Part shown: piece after piece, positions 46,584-55,137 of the stretch
Layout of the letters: each line of letters begins with the position of its first letter
Numbering within the stretch: position 1 is the first letter of the stretch
From: Candidatus Hydrothermales bacterium
GTDB taxonomy: Bacteria > Hydrothermota > Hydrothermia > Hydrothermales > JAJRUZ01
Assembly: GCA_039630235.1 (NCBI GenBank)
Contig: JBCNVI010000003.1
Location: 140,274 to 204,273, forward strand
Reading direction: 5' to 3'
DNA: 64,000 nucleotides
Position numbers and translations under genes: made by a program
The notes under the pieces: generated by a model
Seen by the model: the letters and a program-made list of their open reading frames with translations, nothing else
Told to the model about the DNA's origin: nothing
Databases searched by the model: none

Positions 46584-47849
46584 TTAGGGAATGTAGACTA
46601 TTTCATTATCAACAGGTTCAACTCCTCCTATATTATCACCATTAGAATCAAGTTTTAATCCTTCTAAATCTTTTACATCTTTGTTTATCCAAAGCCAGAT
46701 TGGGTCCCTTTTATTTGAAAGTAGGGTAAGTTCTACATAGGTTCTTTTTTCTTCGTGGTGTTGTAACTTTTTCATAATAATGGGAACAGCATCTTGAAGT
46801 TGATTTCTAAATACTCTAACGGTGTTATAGTTTATTGTGGATGTATCCATCAATTCGTCAAACCAAAAGATAACTAAATTTCCTGATCTTGAGTAACCAA
46901 GATAAGAAGGGTAATCAGTTCTTGTTAAATTTTCTGTAACAGTTGCAAAAAAGATTTGTACCCTATCTATTTCATCTTTTTCTGAAATACCGTTACTGTT
47001 ACCATCAAGTGAATTTCCTGCCCTGTCCTTTAGATTTGTATTTATAATAAGCTTATAGACTTTACTATGCTCTAAGGAAAAACCCGAAAAGATAATATCT
47101 GTCCTGTTACTGGGAGAATCTATTATAACTTTAGGGCTACCAATATTTATTTTTTTACCTGATTCATACTCATAAAGTTCAAAGGCTCCGTTGACAGAAT
47201 TCCTGTCAATGTCATTAACAAAAAATCTAACATGAATGCTATCTTTTACTCCGATTGAGCCTCCAAGAAGAAAAGGGTTGGGTGAAATAAGATTAGTATA
47301 GATTCTGAAACTTGGTGGGTTATAGTCAGGATCACGAACAAAATTTCCTCTTCTTGTCCAAATTGTTATTCGATAATTATCAAGTGAACCTTCTGCATAG
47401 CCATTTCTATTTCCATCAAGAGGATTTCCTGAGAGATCCTTTGCCGTACTTTTAATTACAATTTCATATTTTGTAGAGTCAGCAAAACCTGAATTTTGTG
47501 ATAGAGTGTAAATAGCTCTGTTGGAAGATTTTTCGTAACTCCACATTCCACTTGGAACTTGTGTACCTTTTCCTCCGACTACTTTTAACTCAATAGAAGA
47601 AAGGAGTGACTGTTCTTCCATTGGTTCTGAAAAGTATATAAAAATTACGTCTTGAACATCCGGGTTTAAAGGATCAAAATCCTCTAGTACTCTATCACCA
47701 TCCAGGGTAATAACAGATGTTACTGTTGGTAGCCTATTTTCTCTAATCAATTCCTCTCCCAGTTTCCCTGGCTCAATGGGAAGCGATTCTCTCTTACATG
47801 AAAGAAAGACTAAAATTAGTATCGAGTTTATGAATAAAACCCTTTTCAT
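46584..47849 (-). CDS. Lipoprotein with Ig-like (SbsA/Big_5-type) repeats
   Basis: A signal peptide ends in the lipobox FLSC (Cys18). At least two ~130-residue Ig-like repeats follow, each with a sentence-like signature: IFIYFSEPMEEQSLL with AKDLSGNPLDGNRNG, and a second with LKDRAGNSLDGNSNG. The DGNxNG loops are likely Ca2+ sites. Such repeats are common in surface or S-layer-associated proteins; function here is unknown. It follows the barrel-like gene (15 nt gap), so the two may form an outer-membrane complex. Confidence 0.75.
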   Translation of the reverse strand: MKRVLFINSILILVFLSCKRESLPIEPGKLGEELIRENRLPTVTSVITLDGDRVLEDFDPLNPDVQDVIFIYFSEPMEEQSLLSSIELKVVGGKGTQVPSGMWSYEKSSNRAIYTLSQNSGFADSTKYEIVIKSTAKDLSGNPLDGNRNGYAEGSLDNYRITIWTRRGNFVRDPDYNPPSFRIYTNLISPNPFLLGGSIGVKDSIHVRFFVNDIDRNSVNGAFELYEYESGKKINIGSPKVIIDSPSNRTDIIFSGFSLEHSKVYKLIINTNLKDRAGNSLDGNSNGISEKDEIDRVQIFFATVTENLTRTDYPSYLGYSRSGNLVIFWFDELMDTSTINYNTVRVFRNQLQDAVPIIMKKLQHHEEKRTYVELTLLSNKRDPIWLWINKDVKDLEGLKLDSNGDNIGGVEPVDNEIVYIP

Positions 47850-47864
47850 ACTTTATCCTCCCGT

Positions 47865-49577
47865 TTAAAATTTAAATACTACTGATACTCTCCAATTAGA
47901 TAAATCAGTTAGGTTTGAAAATCCCATTAAATCTATAGATAAGTTTTTACCAATTTTATAGGAAAGACCGTAGCTAAAATCTACTCCAGAAGATTTACCT
48001 TTAGATAAATTTCTTAATCCAAAACTTCTTTGGGCAGGTCTTGTAGTTACAGTTTCAGTTCCATCACCTCTTGTAGTTTTAGTTACAATTGAGCTTGAGA
48101 AAAGGGGATTAAGAGTTTGTTCATTCTCAGTAAATGAAAAGTATGGATTTGCTCCCATTCTAAATAATAGGGATTTATTAAATTTTAATTCGCAAGCTAC
48201 AGGAAGCTCAAAACTCATACGAGAATAAGATGATTTTAATTCATCTACCCTTGTAAAAGTTGTTGTTACAGTATAATCATCCGGATCACTAGGTTGATTA
48301 TCACCGTCATTGAAATAATTTATAACTTGAAAGTTCGAATCTACTTTAGAGGTTGAATTTGAAGTATTATTATTAAAGAAAAAGCCTATAGCAAAAAATA
48401 TTCTTTTCTCATCATCAATAAAACCTTTAAACCTGTACCCTAAAATTAAGCCATTAATTTTACTCTCGTAAGCTACATTACCCTCTACTTTATCCATGTT
48501 TCTTGTTTCTCTTAAAGTTCCTGTTCCTATATCCTCTCTCAAGTGAATATATTCCACCCTATGAAAGGGTGAAGTAGTTTTTGAAATTCCAGAACCATAA
48601 AAAGTAAAGTAAAGGTTATCCTCAGAGCTCAGTTCTTGATTTCTAGTTCTCCTTGTGAAAAGTCTTAAAAAGTATGAGCTACCACTTGAGTTTAGGTCTT
48701 GAAATCTTGCATAGTTTCTATCCTCTCTTGAAGTTACACCACCTGGATTGTAATCAATATAAGCTGTTGTAAAAATATCTTCAGAAATTTTTAAATTGTT
48801 TATTCCATAACCTGCTTGTATTCCTAAATCTGAATTTAAAAATAGTTCCTTTAAGTAAATACTTGTGCCGAAGATATTTTGTTGAGTAGAGGTATCAACA
48901 AAACCCTTTCCATTCCATTCCTCTTTTTCTAAAAGAGTTAAGGTAATAAGATCCTTTTCCTCTCTTAAGTAGTATAAATTACCGAATCTATTAAAGATAG
49001 GGTGTCCTGCTGGTTCGTTTATATTACTTAACTTTAAGTGGAAGAAAAAAATTCCAGCTATAATTTCACCAATTTCTCTTGAGAATCCGATAAAAAAGGG
49101 ATTCTCTTTATTTTCCAAATAAGAGTAAGATTTTGCCTTTTCAACATGAAGTGAGTCAAAACTTCCGTTTCCATCTGTGTCATATTTTTCGGAGATAAAT
49201 AGTTCTCCTTCTCCTCTTCCGTTTATGAGGTTTGGTTGTGGCATTCTAAGTGTTCTATGTGCGTATAGCAAGGAGGTCGGTACTACATTTCCAAGTGGTT
49301 TAAAAGTATTTTTAAATCCGAACATGAAGTAAGCTCCGGAAATTCCAGAAAAAAGGAGATCATTATTTGTTGCAAAGTTAGAAAGTCCGGAATACAGAAT
49401 GTTTTTTTCAATTTCAAAGTATCTACCCGGGTCAAGAAGTAGGTCAAGGTCGTCCTCTATAAGCCCGACCGTGGAAAGATATCTAAATGATCTGAACCTT
49501 TCGCCTATAAAGGGGGGTATTACTTGGCTTATAAGATTAGTAGATAGGTAAAGGAGTAAGAGTTTTTTAATATTCAT
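47865..49577 (-). CDS. Predicted outer-membrane beta-barrel protein, unknown function
   Basis: A 570-aa protein with an N-terminal signal (LLLLYLSTNLISQV) and a C-terminal aromatic strand ending RVSVVFKF; a final Phe is the usual barrel-assembly signal. Sequence in between is rich in Gly, Ser, Asn, Tyr and Phe in alternating strands, with no known domain. It precedes the Ig-like lipoprotein. The T-arm-like motif variant GGTTCTAATCC lies 19 nt upstream, inside the end of cutA. Confidence 0.65.
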   Translation of the reverse strand: MNIKKLLLLYLSTNLISQVIPPFIGERFRSFRYLSTVGLIEDDLDLLLDPGRYFEIEKNILYSGLSNFATNNDLLFSGISGAYFMFGFKNTFKPLGNVVPTSLLYAHRTLRMPQPNLINGRGEGELFISEKYDTDGNGSFDSLHVEKAKSYSYLENKENPFFIGFSREIGEIIAGIFFFHLKLSNINEPAGHPIFNRFGNLYYLREEKDLITLTLLEKEEWNGKGFVDTSTQQNIFGTSIYLKELFLNSDLGIQAGYGINNLKISEDIFTTAYIDYNPGGVTSREDRNYARFQDLNSSGSSYFLRLFTRRTRNQELSSEDNLYFTFYGSGISKTTSPFHRVEYIHLREDIGTGTLRETRNMDKVEGNVAYESKINGLILGYRFKGFIDDEKRIFFAIGFFFNNNTSNSTSKVDSNFQVINYFNDGDNQPSDPDDYTVTTTFTRVDELKSSYSRMSFELPVACELKFNKSLLFRMGANPYFSFTENEQTLNPLFSSSIVTKTTRGDGTETVTTRPAQRSFGLRNLSKGKSSGVDFSYGLSYKIGKNLSIDLMGFSNLTDLSNWRVSVVFKF

Positions 49578-49592
49578 TTTAAAATAGAATTT

Positions 49593-49913
49593 TTAAGGAT
49601 TAGAACCTTTCACTGTTTCTTCAATCCATTTGAGGTAATCTAAGTTTCCTTTATCAATTTTCAGTGATATAATTTCTGGAACTTGATAGGGGTGGAGTTT
49701 TTTTATAAAATCTTCAAGTTTTGGAAATGTTTCTTCTTTAGTTTTTATTATAAGTACGTATTCTTCTACTTCTTCGATTTTGCCTTTCCATTCGAATATG
49801 GAGAAGGCTTTAAAGTAATTTACACAGGCTGCCAGTTTATTCTCTATGATTTTTTTTGAGATTTCGTATGCTTTGTTTTCTCCGGGGACTGTACAGATGA
49901 CAACTATGTACAT
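49593..49913 (-). CDS. cutA: CutA-like trimeric protein
   Basis: A 106-aa protein of the CutA1 family, small ferredoxin-like trimers named for divalent-cation tolerance, real role unclear. Diagnostic stretches are VICTVPGENKAYEISKKIIENKLAACVNYF, the SIFEWKGKIEEVEEY segment, and HPYQVPEIISLKI. The start is 16 nt downstream of the tRNA-Lys gene. CutA of thermophiles is extremely heat-stable. Confidence 0.93.
   Translation of the reverse strand: MYIVVICTVPGENKAYEISKKIIENKLAACVNYFKAFSIFEWKGKIEEVEEYVLIIKTKEETFPKLEDFIKKLHPYQVPEIISLKIDKGNLDYLKWIEETVKGSNP
49597..49607 (-). promoter_or_regulatory. T-arm-like motif variant upstream of the 47865-49577 barrel gene
   Basis: GGTTCTAATCC on the minus strand, one base off the others, 19 nt before the barrel-gene ATG. 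It overlaps the last codons of cutA (Gly-Ser-Asn-Pro), so coding constraint could explain part of it. Confidence 0.3.
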
Positions 49914-49929
49914 TTTAAAAGTTTAGAGA

Positions 49930-50002
49930 TGCACCGCCCGGGAGTCGAACCCGGAACCCTCGGATTAAGAATCCGATGCTCTACCTGTTGAGCTAGCGGT
50001 GC
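49930..50002 (-). tRNA. tRNA-Lys (anticodon CTT)
   Basis: Acceptor stem GCACCGC/GCGGTGC, D-arm GCTC...GAGC, anticodon stem TCGGA/TCCGA with loop TTCTTAA (anticodon CTT) and T-arm CCGGG-TTCGACT-CCCGG. The discriminator is A and CCA is not encoded. It lies between cutA and a strong terminator on the same strand. Confidence 0.95.
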
Positions 50003-50033
50003 GTCTTTAATTAATTTTATGTTAATTTTTTAT

Positions 50034-50067
50034 AAAAAAACAAACCCCAGGGGAACAATCCCTGGGG
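50034..50067 (-). terminator. Intrinsic terminator on the minus strand
   Basis: Perfect 8-bp stem CCCCAGGG/CCCTGGGG (50045-50052 with 50060-50067) and 7-nt loop. On the minus strand it is followed by TTTG and a run of seven T (50034-50040). The T-run exists only for that strand. It ends either the DUF4388 operon or a short independent RNA. It is the only textbook rho-independent terminator I found. Confidence 0.8.
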
Positions 50068-50120
50068 CAGGAGGGGTATGGGGTTCTCCTCTTTTCCTAC
50101 CCTCAACCTATTACACGGGG
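50041..50120 (-). ncRNA. Candidate small RNA between the DUF4388 gene and tRNA-Lys
   Basis: The 163-bp gap is G/C-rich in an AT-rich genome and holds no frame. On the minus strand a TATAAT (50122-50127) precedes an ~80-nt transcript that would begin near CCCCGTG. It could fold one hairpin (AGGAG...CTCCT, or GGGTA...TACCC as an alternative) and end at the terminator. No good -35 box is visible. It may instead be the 3' untranslated region of the DUF4388 operon. I do not recognise any known RNA family. Confidence 0.35.
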
Positions 50121-50165
50121 TATTATAATATATACAAAAAACATTTGATAGTTTCAAGGATTTTT

Positions 50166-50816
50166 CTATTTTTTCTTGAAAAATCCAAATAGACCCTTGT
50201 CTTTTTTTTCTTCTCTTTCTTTTTTTTCTTCTTTTACTTTTCTCTCAAATTCAGGGGCTTTCTCAATTTTTTCAATCCTTTTTATCCTTATTAAACCTAA
50301 GCCTATTAAACCAAATAGAATTTTTGCTGTTTCAATTTCTCCCATCCTTAAGATATTGGCTATTTCTTTTATGTTTTTTTTACCATCAATCTGGGATAAT
50401 ACCCTCCACTCATCTGCGTTTAAACTTATTATTTCAAGATCAGTAGTAGGGTTTGGTTCAAGTTCAAAGATTGTTTCTAAAGAAGGTATTACTTTTTTTA
50501 TTCGGTTCCATTCGTCTATTTTTCTTGCTGCCTCCATAATTAGTGTAGGTATTGGCATGTCTATTGTTTTTTTGGGTGCTATCTGTCCTACTTCAAATTT
50601 AAATTTTCCTTTATTCCACTCAAAGATTTTTGCCATTGCCAATTCATCATACTCACCCCCACACTCTGCGTGAACAACCCTTGAGTTTTCAATATAAATT
50701 TTTGCTTTTTCACCGGAGGGATGTTCAATTAAAAGTAAACCATTCTTCTTTCCCATTTGTATTATTTGTAAAATGTCGGTAAGCTCAAAATCTTCAAGTG
50801 TCCCCTCGAGTCCCAT
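50166..50816 (-). CDS. DUF4388 (PatA-like) domain protein
   Basis: A cytosolic 216-aa protein. The N-terminal ~100 residues are a DUF4388 domain (MGLEGTLEDFELTDILQIIQ, KNGLLLIEHPSGEKAKIYIE). A helical winged-helix-like segment follows (LSQIDGKKNIKEIANILRMG), then a Lys/Glu-rich tail ending in GLFGFFKKK. Such proteins associate with two-component and gliding or secretion systems; the molecular role is unknown. It overlaps the accA end by 23 bp, and its canonical MGLEGTL start makes that overlap real. Confidence 0.82.
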   Translation of the reverse strand: MGLEGTLEDFELTDILQIIQMGKKNGLLLIEHPSGEKAKIYIENSRVVHAECGGEYDELAMAKIFEWNKGKFKFEVGQIAPKKTIDMPIPTLIMEAARKIDEWNRIKKVIPSLETIFELEPNPTTDLEIISLNADEWRVLSQIDGKKNIKEIANILRMGEIETAKILFGLIGLGLIRIKRIEKIEKAPEFERKVKEEKKEREEKKDKGLFGFFKKK

Positions 50817-51762
50817 TTTCCCCCTCTTTTAAAAATTTTATTTTAAGGTATTTTTTAATTCTTTTTTCTTTTAATTCCGATATCGGATAGTTTCCTAACT
50901 CTTCGAGATCCCTTAAAATTGTATCTTTTACGTTTTTATAGACAAATTGAGGATCTATGTGTGAACCCCCTAAGGGTTCCTCGATTATTCCATCGATAAT
51001 GCTAAATTCTAATAGGTCACTTGATGTGAGTTTTAAGTATTTTGCGGCCTTTTCTGCCTTTGAAGAGTCGCGAAAAAGTATTGCTGCGCAACCCTCAGGT
51101 GATATAACAGAGTAGATTGAATACTTAAGTGCATAAACCTTATCTCCTACAGCTATTGCAAGAGCTCCACCGGACCCCCCTTCCCCAATTATAAAAGTTA
51201 AAATTGGGACGTTTAAATCTATCATTTTATAAATACTAAAAGATATGGCCCAGGCTTGCCCCCTTTCTTCTGCCCCTATTCCAGGATAGGCTCCTGGAGT
51301 ATCCACAAAGGTAACTACTGGAAAATTAAATTTTTCGGCAAGACTAAAAGCTCTTATAGCTTTTCTATACCCTTCTGGATGAGGCATACCAAAATTTCTC
51401 TTTATTTTTTCTTTCGTATCTCTTCCCTTTTCTTCTCCCACAAAAACAATTTTATTTTTACCTAGTTTTGCAAAACCAGCAACAATAGCATAATCGTTTC
51501 CAAAACTTCTATCTCCGTGAATTTCAAAGTAATCATCAAATATATTTTTAATAAAGTCTAATGAGTGTGGTCTATCTGGATGACGAGCTATTTGAGTTAT
51601 ATTCCACGGACTTAAATTTTTATAAACGTTTTCTTTAACTTTGATGAGTTTTTTTTCGAGTCTCTCTATTTCTTCAAGAATTTCAGGTCTTGATTTAGAA
51701 AGTTCCTTTAACTCCTTTATTTTTGTCTCTAATTCAATGACGGGTTTTTCAAACTCTAACAT
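50794..51762 (-). CDS. accA: Acetyl-CoA carboxylase carboxyltransferase subunit alpha
   Basis: Half of the carboxyltransferase that makes malonyl-CoA for fatty acids. N-terminal helices with ELETKIKELKELS, then ARHPDRPHSLDFI, DRSFGNDYAIVAGFAKL, the oxyanion-type VTFVDTPGAYPGIGAEERGQ and GEGGSGGALAIAVGD. Length 322 aa matches E. coli AccA. accD and biotin subunits are not adjacent. It follows a barrel-like gene by 1 nt. Confidence 0.95.
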   Translation of the reverse strand: MLEFEKPVIELETKIKELKELSKSRPEILEEIERLEKKLIKVKENVYKNLSPWNITQIARHPDRPHSLDFIKNIFDDYFEIHGDRSFGNDYAIVAGFAKLGKNKIVFVGEEKGRDTKEKIKRNFGMPHPEGYRKAIRAFSLAEKFNFPVVTFVDTPGAYPGIGAEERGQAWAISFSIYKMIDLNVPILTFIIGEGGSGGALAIAVGDKVYALKYSIYSVISPEGCAAILFRDSSKAEKAAKYLKLTSSDLLEFSIIDGIIEEPLGGSHIDPQFVYKNVKDTILRDLEELGNYPISELKEKRIKKYLKIKFLKEGENGTRGDT

Positions 51763-51763
51763 C

Positions 51764-52633
51764 TCAGAACTCTATTTTCAATGAAAAGGAATTTATATCC
51801 TCGAAATGACCAAAAGTTCTATAGGAGTATACAAATTTTATAATTTCCTTTAGTTTCGTCTCAAAGCCTACCCCCAACATACCGTTTTCATCCTTTTTGC
51901 AAATTGCTGTAAAAAATTTTAAAAAATCTTTAAACTCTTTTTCAAAAGAAAGGGAAAGGCCATTAAAAAAGTTTTTTTTACCCCAAAATCCCCTTCTATA
52001 AGTGAAATTTAACATCGTTCCCATCTTTCTTGAGTATAAATAAACTTTTAGGTCAGAGTACACAGGCAATCTTATATATTCTTCGTTATAAAGGGGCTTA
52101 GTACCTAGGTTAATAAGGGAAACTTCAAACTTTGGATTTTTTAAAACATTTATAAACAGGTTAAAATTTAGAGAGAAATTTTTTGCTTTTTTTTCTAGAA
52201 ACTTTTCCTCATTGTAAAATATCGATAAAAAGAAGGGAAACTCTTTAGAAATTGAAAAATTTCTTGAAACTCCCACGGAAACTCCGAAAGGATTATACGT
52301 AATGATAGAGTTCTCTGCCGGAAACTCATATAGTTCAAATTTTCCGTAATCAAAAAATTTAAACATTAAAAGGGTTTTTAAGTTATCAAGATAAACACTT
52401 ACCTTATTTAGCCTTGAGTTTGCAATCCATCTTGTATGACTAAAACTAACAAAAGATTTTCTTTCAAAAAAATCTATTATTAAATTTTTTTTCTTGTATT
52501 GAAAAAATTCTCTTTCGAATAACAATGATATCTCATCTTTCATAAGAAGGTCTTCATATGGTGAATAAGGAACAAAAAGATGTTGAAAACCAAAAGAGGA
52601 AAGTTGAGAAATTAATAGTAATTTTAAGATCAA
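51764..52633 (-). CDS. Predicted outer-membrane protein, unknown function
   Basis: A 289-aa protein with a short N-terminal signal (MILKLLLISQLSSFG), strand-rich sequence with many Phe, Tyr and Lys, and a C-terminal INSFSLKIEF ending in Phe, the barrel-assembly signal. It weakly recalls PorV/PorQ-type barrels. It overlaps the M42 peptidase stop by 4 bp and lies directly before accA. Outer-membrane location is an inference. Confidence 0.55.
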   Translation of the reverse strand: MILKLLLISQLSSFGFQHLFVPYSPYEDLLMKDEISLLFEREFFQYKKKNLIIDFFERKSFVSFSHTRWIANSRLNKVSVYLDNLKTLLMFKFFDYGKFELYEFPAENSIITYNPFGVSVGVSRNFSISKEFPFFLSIFYNEEKFLEKKAKNFSLNFNLFINVLKNPKFEVSLINLGTKPLYNEEYIRLPVYSDLKVYLYSRKMGTMLNFTYRRGFWGKKNFFNGLSLSFEKEFKDFLKFFTAICKKDENGMLGVGFETKLKEIIKFVYSYRTFGHFEDINSFSLKIEF

Positions 52634-53625
52634 GTTAGTTCCTCCCTTATGTATGATAAAATTAATTTTTTTGCTCTCAAAATATCTCTGATATCTAATA
52701 CTTCATTTGGTGAGTGCATATATCTTAGGGGAATAGAAATTAGGGCTGAGGGGACTCCACCGTCTTTTACAAAAAATACGTCAAGATCTGTTCCTGTGTA
52801 GCTTTCTAATACTTCTATTTGATAAGGTATTTCCTCTCTTTTTGCTATTGCTATTAGCTTATCCGAAATTTTTCTTGTTATAAAAGGTCCCTTTGAGATG
52901 GCAGGACCCTTATTCAGTTCTATCTCGGATTCCTCGTCTAATTTTGCCTTCGCAAAGGTTACATCAAAACATAAAACTATATCTGGATTTAATTTTCTAA
53001 CTAAAAGAGATGCTCCAAGTCCACTTATCTCTTCTTGTACAGTTAGATAAAGAATAACTTCTCCTTTGAAGCTAATATCTTTTAAATCTTTGGCACTATA
53101 AAGTAAAAGAGCAACAGATGCTCTGTTATCAAAAGATCTTCCTGCACATACATACTCTCCTAATTCTTTAAACTCTGAATAGAAAACAACTGGATCTCCA
53201 GCTTTTACCTCAATTTCTTGAGGATTTATAAGTCCCAAGTCTATATAAATATACTCCTCTTTGCCCTTTCCTTTTAAATGAGGTGGTGTCATTCCTATAA
53301 TTCCCTTGTATTTACCCCTTTTGGTAATAAGGATTACCTCCTTTCCCTTTAATATGCTCTTCTCTGACATTCTTGTATCTAAGATTATGTAATTTCTATC
53401 TACTCTTGTTACATAAAGTAGTATTTGATCAATATGAGCTGTGAGGACGATTCTTTTTCCACTATTTTTTTGTAATCTTGCGGTGACATTTCCAAAATAA
53501 TCGATTTCAGTTTTAAATCCTAGTTCTTTTAGGTAGTTTTCTATGTAAGCTGAGAGTTCACTTTCTCTTCCGCTTGGAGCGTCAAAGCTTGTGAGTTCCC
53601 TTAATAACTTTTTTATCTCATTCAT
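52630..53625 (-). CDS. M42 family aminopeptidase
   Basis: A co-catalytic metallo-aminopeptidase of the TET/FrvX group that degrades short peptides as large tetrahedral particles. Metal and catalytic motifs: TAHIDQIL, SFDNRASVALLL, VQEEISGLGA and HSPNEVLDIRDI. Length 331 aa. It overlaps the barrel gene by 4 bp and parB by 4 bp. With IorAB it fits peptide fermentation. Confidence 0.92.
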   Translation of the reverse strand: MNEIKKLLRELTSFDAPSGRESELSAYIENYLKELGFKTEIDYFGNVTARLQKNSGKRIVLTAHIDQILLYVTRVDRNYIILDTRMSEKSILKGKEVILITKRGKYKGIIGMTPPHLKGKGKEEYIYIDLGLINPQEIEVKAGDPVVFYSEFKELGEYVCAGRSFDNRASVALLLYSAKDLKDISFKGEVILYLTVQEEISGLGASLLVRKLNPDIVLCFDVTFAKAKLDEESEIELNKGPAISKGPFITRKISDKLIAIAKREEIPYQIEVLESYTGTDLDVFFVKDGGVPSALISIPLRYMHSPNEVLDIRDILRAKKLILSYIREELT

Positions 53626-54419
53626 TTTAAAAGTTCCTCCAAAAGAAACTTAAATTCATTTTCGTTTTTAAATACAAACTCTATTTTTCCAGATTTTCCT
53701 TTAAAGGAGATTTTAACCTCAACACCCCATTTTTTTCTTAGCATTTCCTCTTCTTTTTCAAATTCTCTTTTATCGTTTTTTTTAAAAACCTTTTTTTCTA
53801 TCTCTCTAACTGAAATTTTACTTTTAACAATTTCCTCAGCTAGTTTAATCATTTCTTCTTCGTTTTTAACACTTAAAAGGGCTCTAGCATGTCCCTCAGA
53901 GATCTCTCCTTTTTCCAATTTTTCTTTTATTCTATCGGGTAGTTTTAAAAGTCTTAAAATATTAGTTACGTAAACCCTTGATTTTCCAATTTTTTTAGCT
54001 ACCTCTTCGTGAGTTAGGTTAAATTCTTCTATAAGTTTTCTTATTGCGATTGCCTCTTCAATTGGAGTTAAGTTTTCTCTTTGTATGTTTTCTATGATTG
54101 AAATTTCAGCTGCTTCTCTTTCGGTTAACTCTTTTACTATACAGGGAACTGTTTCTAGTCCTAATTCTTGTGCTGCAAGAAATCTTCTATGGCCAGCCAC
54201 TATTTCAAAACCGTCCTCAATTGGTCTTACTATTATCGGTTCAATTATTCCCTTTTCTTTAATGGAGTCAACGAGTTCTTTTAATGACTCAGGAGTTAGT
54301 CTTATTCTTGGTTGAAACTTTGATTTTCTGATATTACTAACGGGTATATTTATTATTTCTTCTCTTTTTGATAAAAGTTCATTCAGAGTACGTCCTAAGG
54401 GGTTCTTTTTTTCTCTCAA
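53622..54419 (-). CDS. parB: Chromosome partitioning protein ParB
   Basis: Binds parS sites and spreads as a CTP-dependent clamp. NIPVSNIRKSKFQPR begins the ParB/Srx domain, GHRRFLAAQELG is the CTP-binding box II, and LTHEEVAKKIGKSRVYVTNILRLLKLP is the helix-turn-helix. I chose the TTG at 54419 because AAAGGAGG lies 9 nt before it; the longer open frame would add 27 residues inside parA. Length 265 aa. It still overlaps parA by 41 bp. No parS was found. Confidence 0.94.
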   Translation of the reverse strand: MREKKNPLGRTLNELLSKREEIINIPVSNIRKSKFQPRIRLTPESLKELVDSIKEKGIIEPIIVRPIEDGFEIVAGHRRFLAAQELGLETVPCIVKELTEREAAEISIIENIQRENLTPIEEAIAIRKLIEEFNLTHEEVAKKIGKSRVYVTNILRLLKLPDRIKEKLEKGEISEGHARALLSVKNEEEMIKLAEEIVKSKISVREIEKKVFKKNDKREFEKEEEMLRKKWGVEVKISFKGKSGKIEFVFKNENEFKFLLEELLK

Positions 54420-55137
54420 ATTGTAGTACCTCCTTTGCAAGATTAAGGTAACTTTCAGCTCCTGTTGAATTTTTGTCGTACTCGAAAATTGTTTTACCAA
54501 AAGAAGGTGACTCAGCTAATCTAACGTTTCGGGGAATAATAGTTTTAAAAACCTTCTCACCAAAGGCTTTTCTTAATTCACTTTCAACTTTTTTTGAGAG
54601 TAAAAGTCTTGAATCATGCATTGTTATGATAAATCCCATTATTGCAATATTTGGGTTATAGTGGGCTTTCACATACTTTATTGTAGATAGTAAAGATACA
54701 AGACCCTCAAGAGCAAAATATTCACTCTGAACAGGAATTAAAGCAAAATTACTTGTGGTTAGGGCAAAGATTGAACTGTCTCCAAGAGATGGCGGTGTAT
54801 CTATTATAACGTAGTCAAAATTGAGTTTTTTTAAATTTTCCGAGAAAATTTTAGCCTTTTCCTTTTCAAAGTAAAGTACTCTCTTCCCGGTAGACGGGGC
54901 TACCCAAAAATCGTTTCTGGGTACTATTACCCCTTCTAGATCATCTTCTTCTGCTAAAATTTCGAAAACACCCTTTTTTATATTTTTTAAACCTAATCCG
55001 CTTGTTAAGTTAGCTTGCACGTCCAAATCTATTAGGAGAACCTTTTTTTCAAGGAGACTTAGTGCATGACCTAAATTCATACATGTTGTTGTTTTTCCTA
55101 CCCCACCTTTCTGATTACAAACTGATATTATTTTCAA
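54379..55137 (-). CDS. parA: Chromosome partitioning ATPase ParA/Soj
   Basis: A Walker-type ATPase that forms the gradient moving ParB complexes. Deviant Walker [13 protein letters not shown] at about 7-18, Walker B region [10 protein letters not shown] and the C-terminal [18 protein letters not shown]. Length 252 aa, chromosomal Soj type without an HTH. It overlaps hutU by 4 bp and parB by 41 bp. Confidence 0.95.
   Translation of the reverse strand: MKIISVCNQKGGVGKTTTCMNLGHALSLLEKKVLLIDLDVQANLTSGLGLKNIKKGVFEILAEEDDLEGVIVPRNDFWVAPSTGKRVLYFEKEKAKIFSENLKKLNFDYVIIDTPPSLGDSSIFALTTSNFALIPVQSEYFALEGLVSLLSTIKYVKAHYNPNIAIMGFIITMHDSRLLLSKKVESELRKAFGEKVFKTIIPRNVRLAESPSFGKTIFEYDKNSTGAESYLNLAKEVLQFERKKEPLRTYSE

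Noticed and set aside
53622..55137. parS site expected near parAB
   Set aside because: I looked for a TGTTTCACGTGAAACA-like palindrome in and around parAB and saw none.
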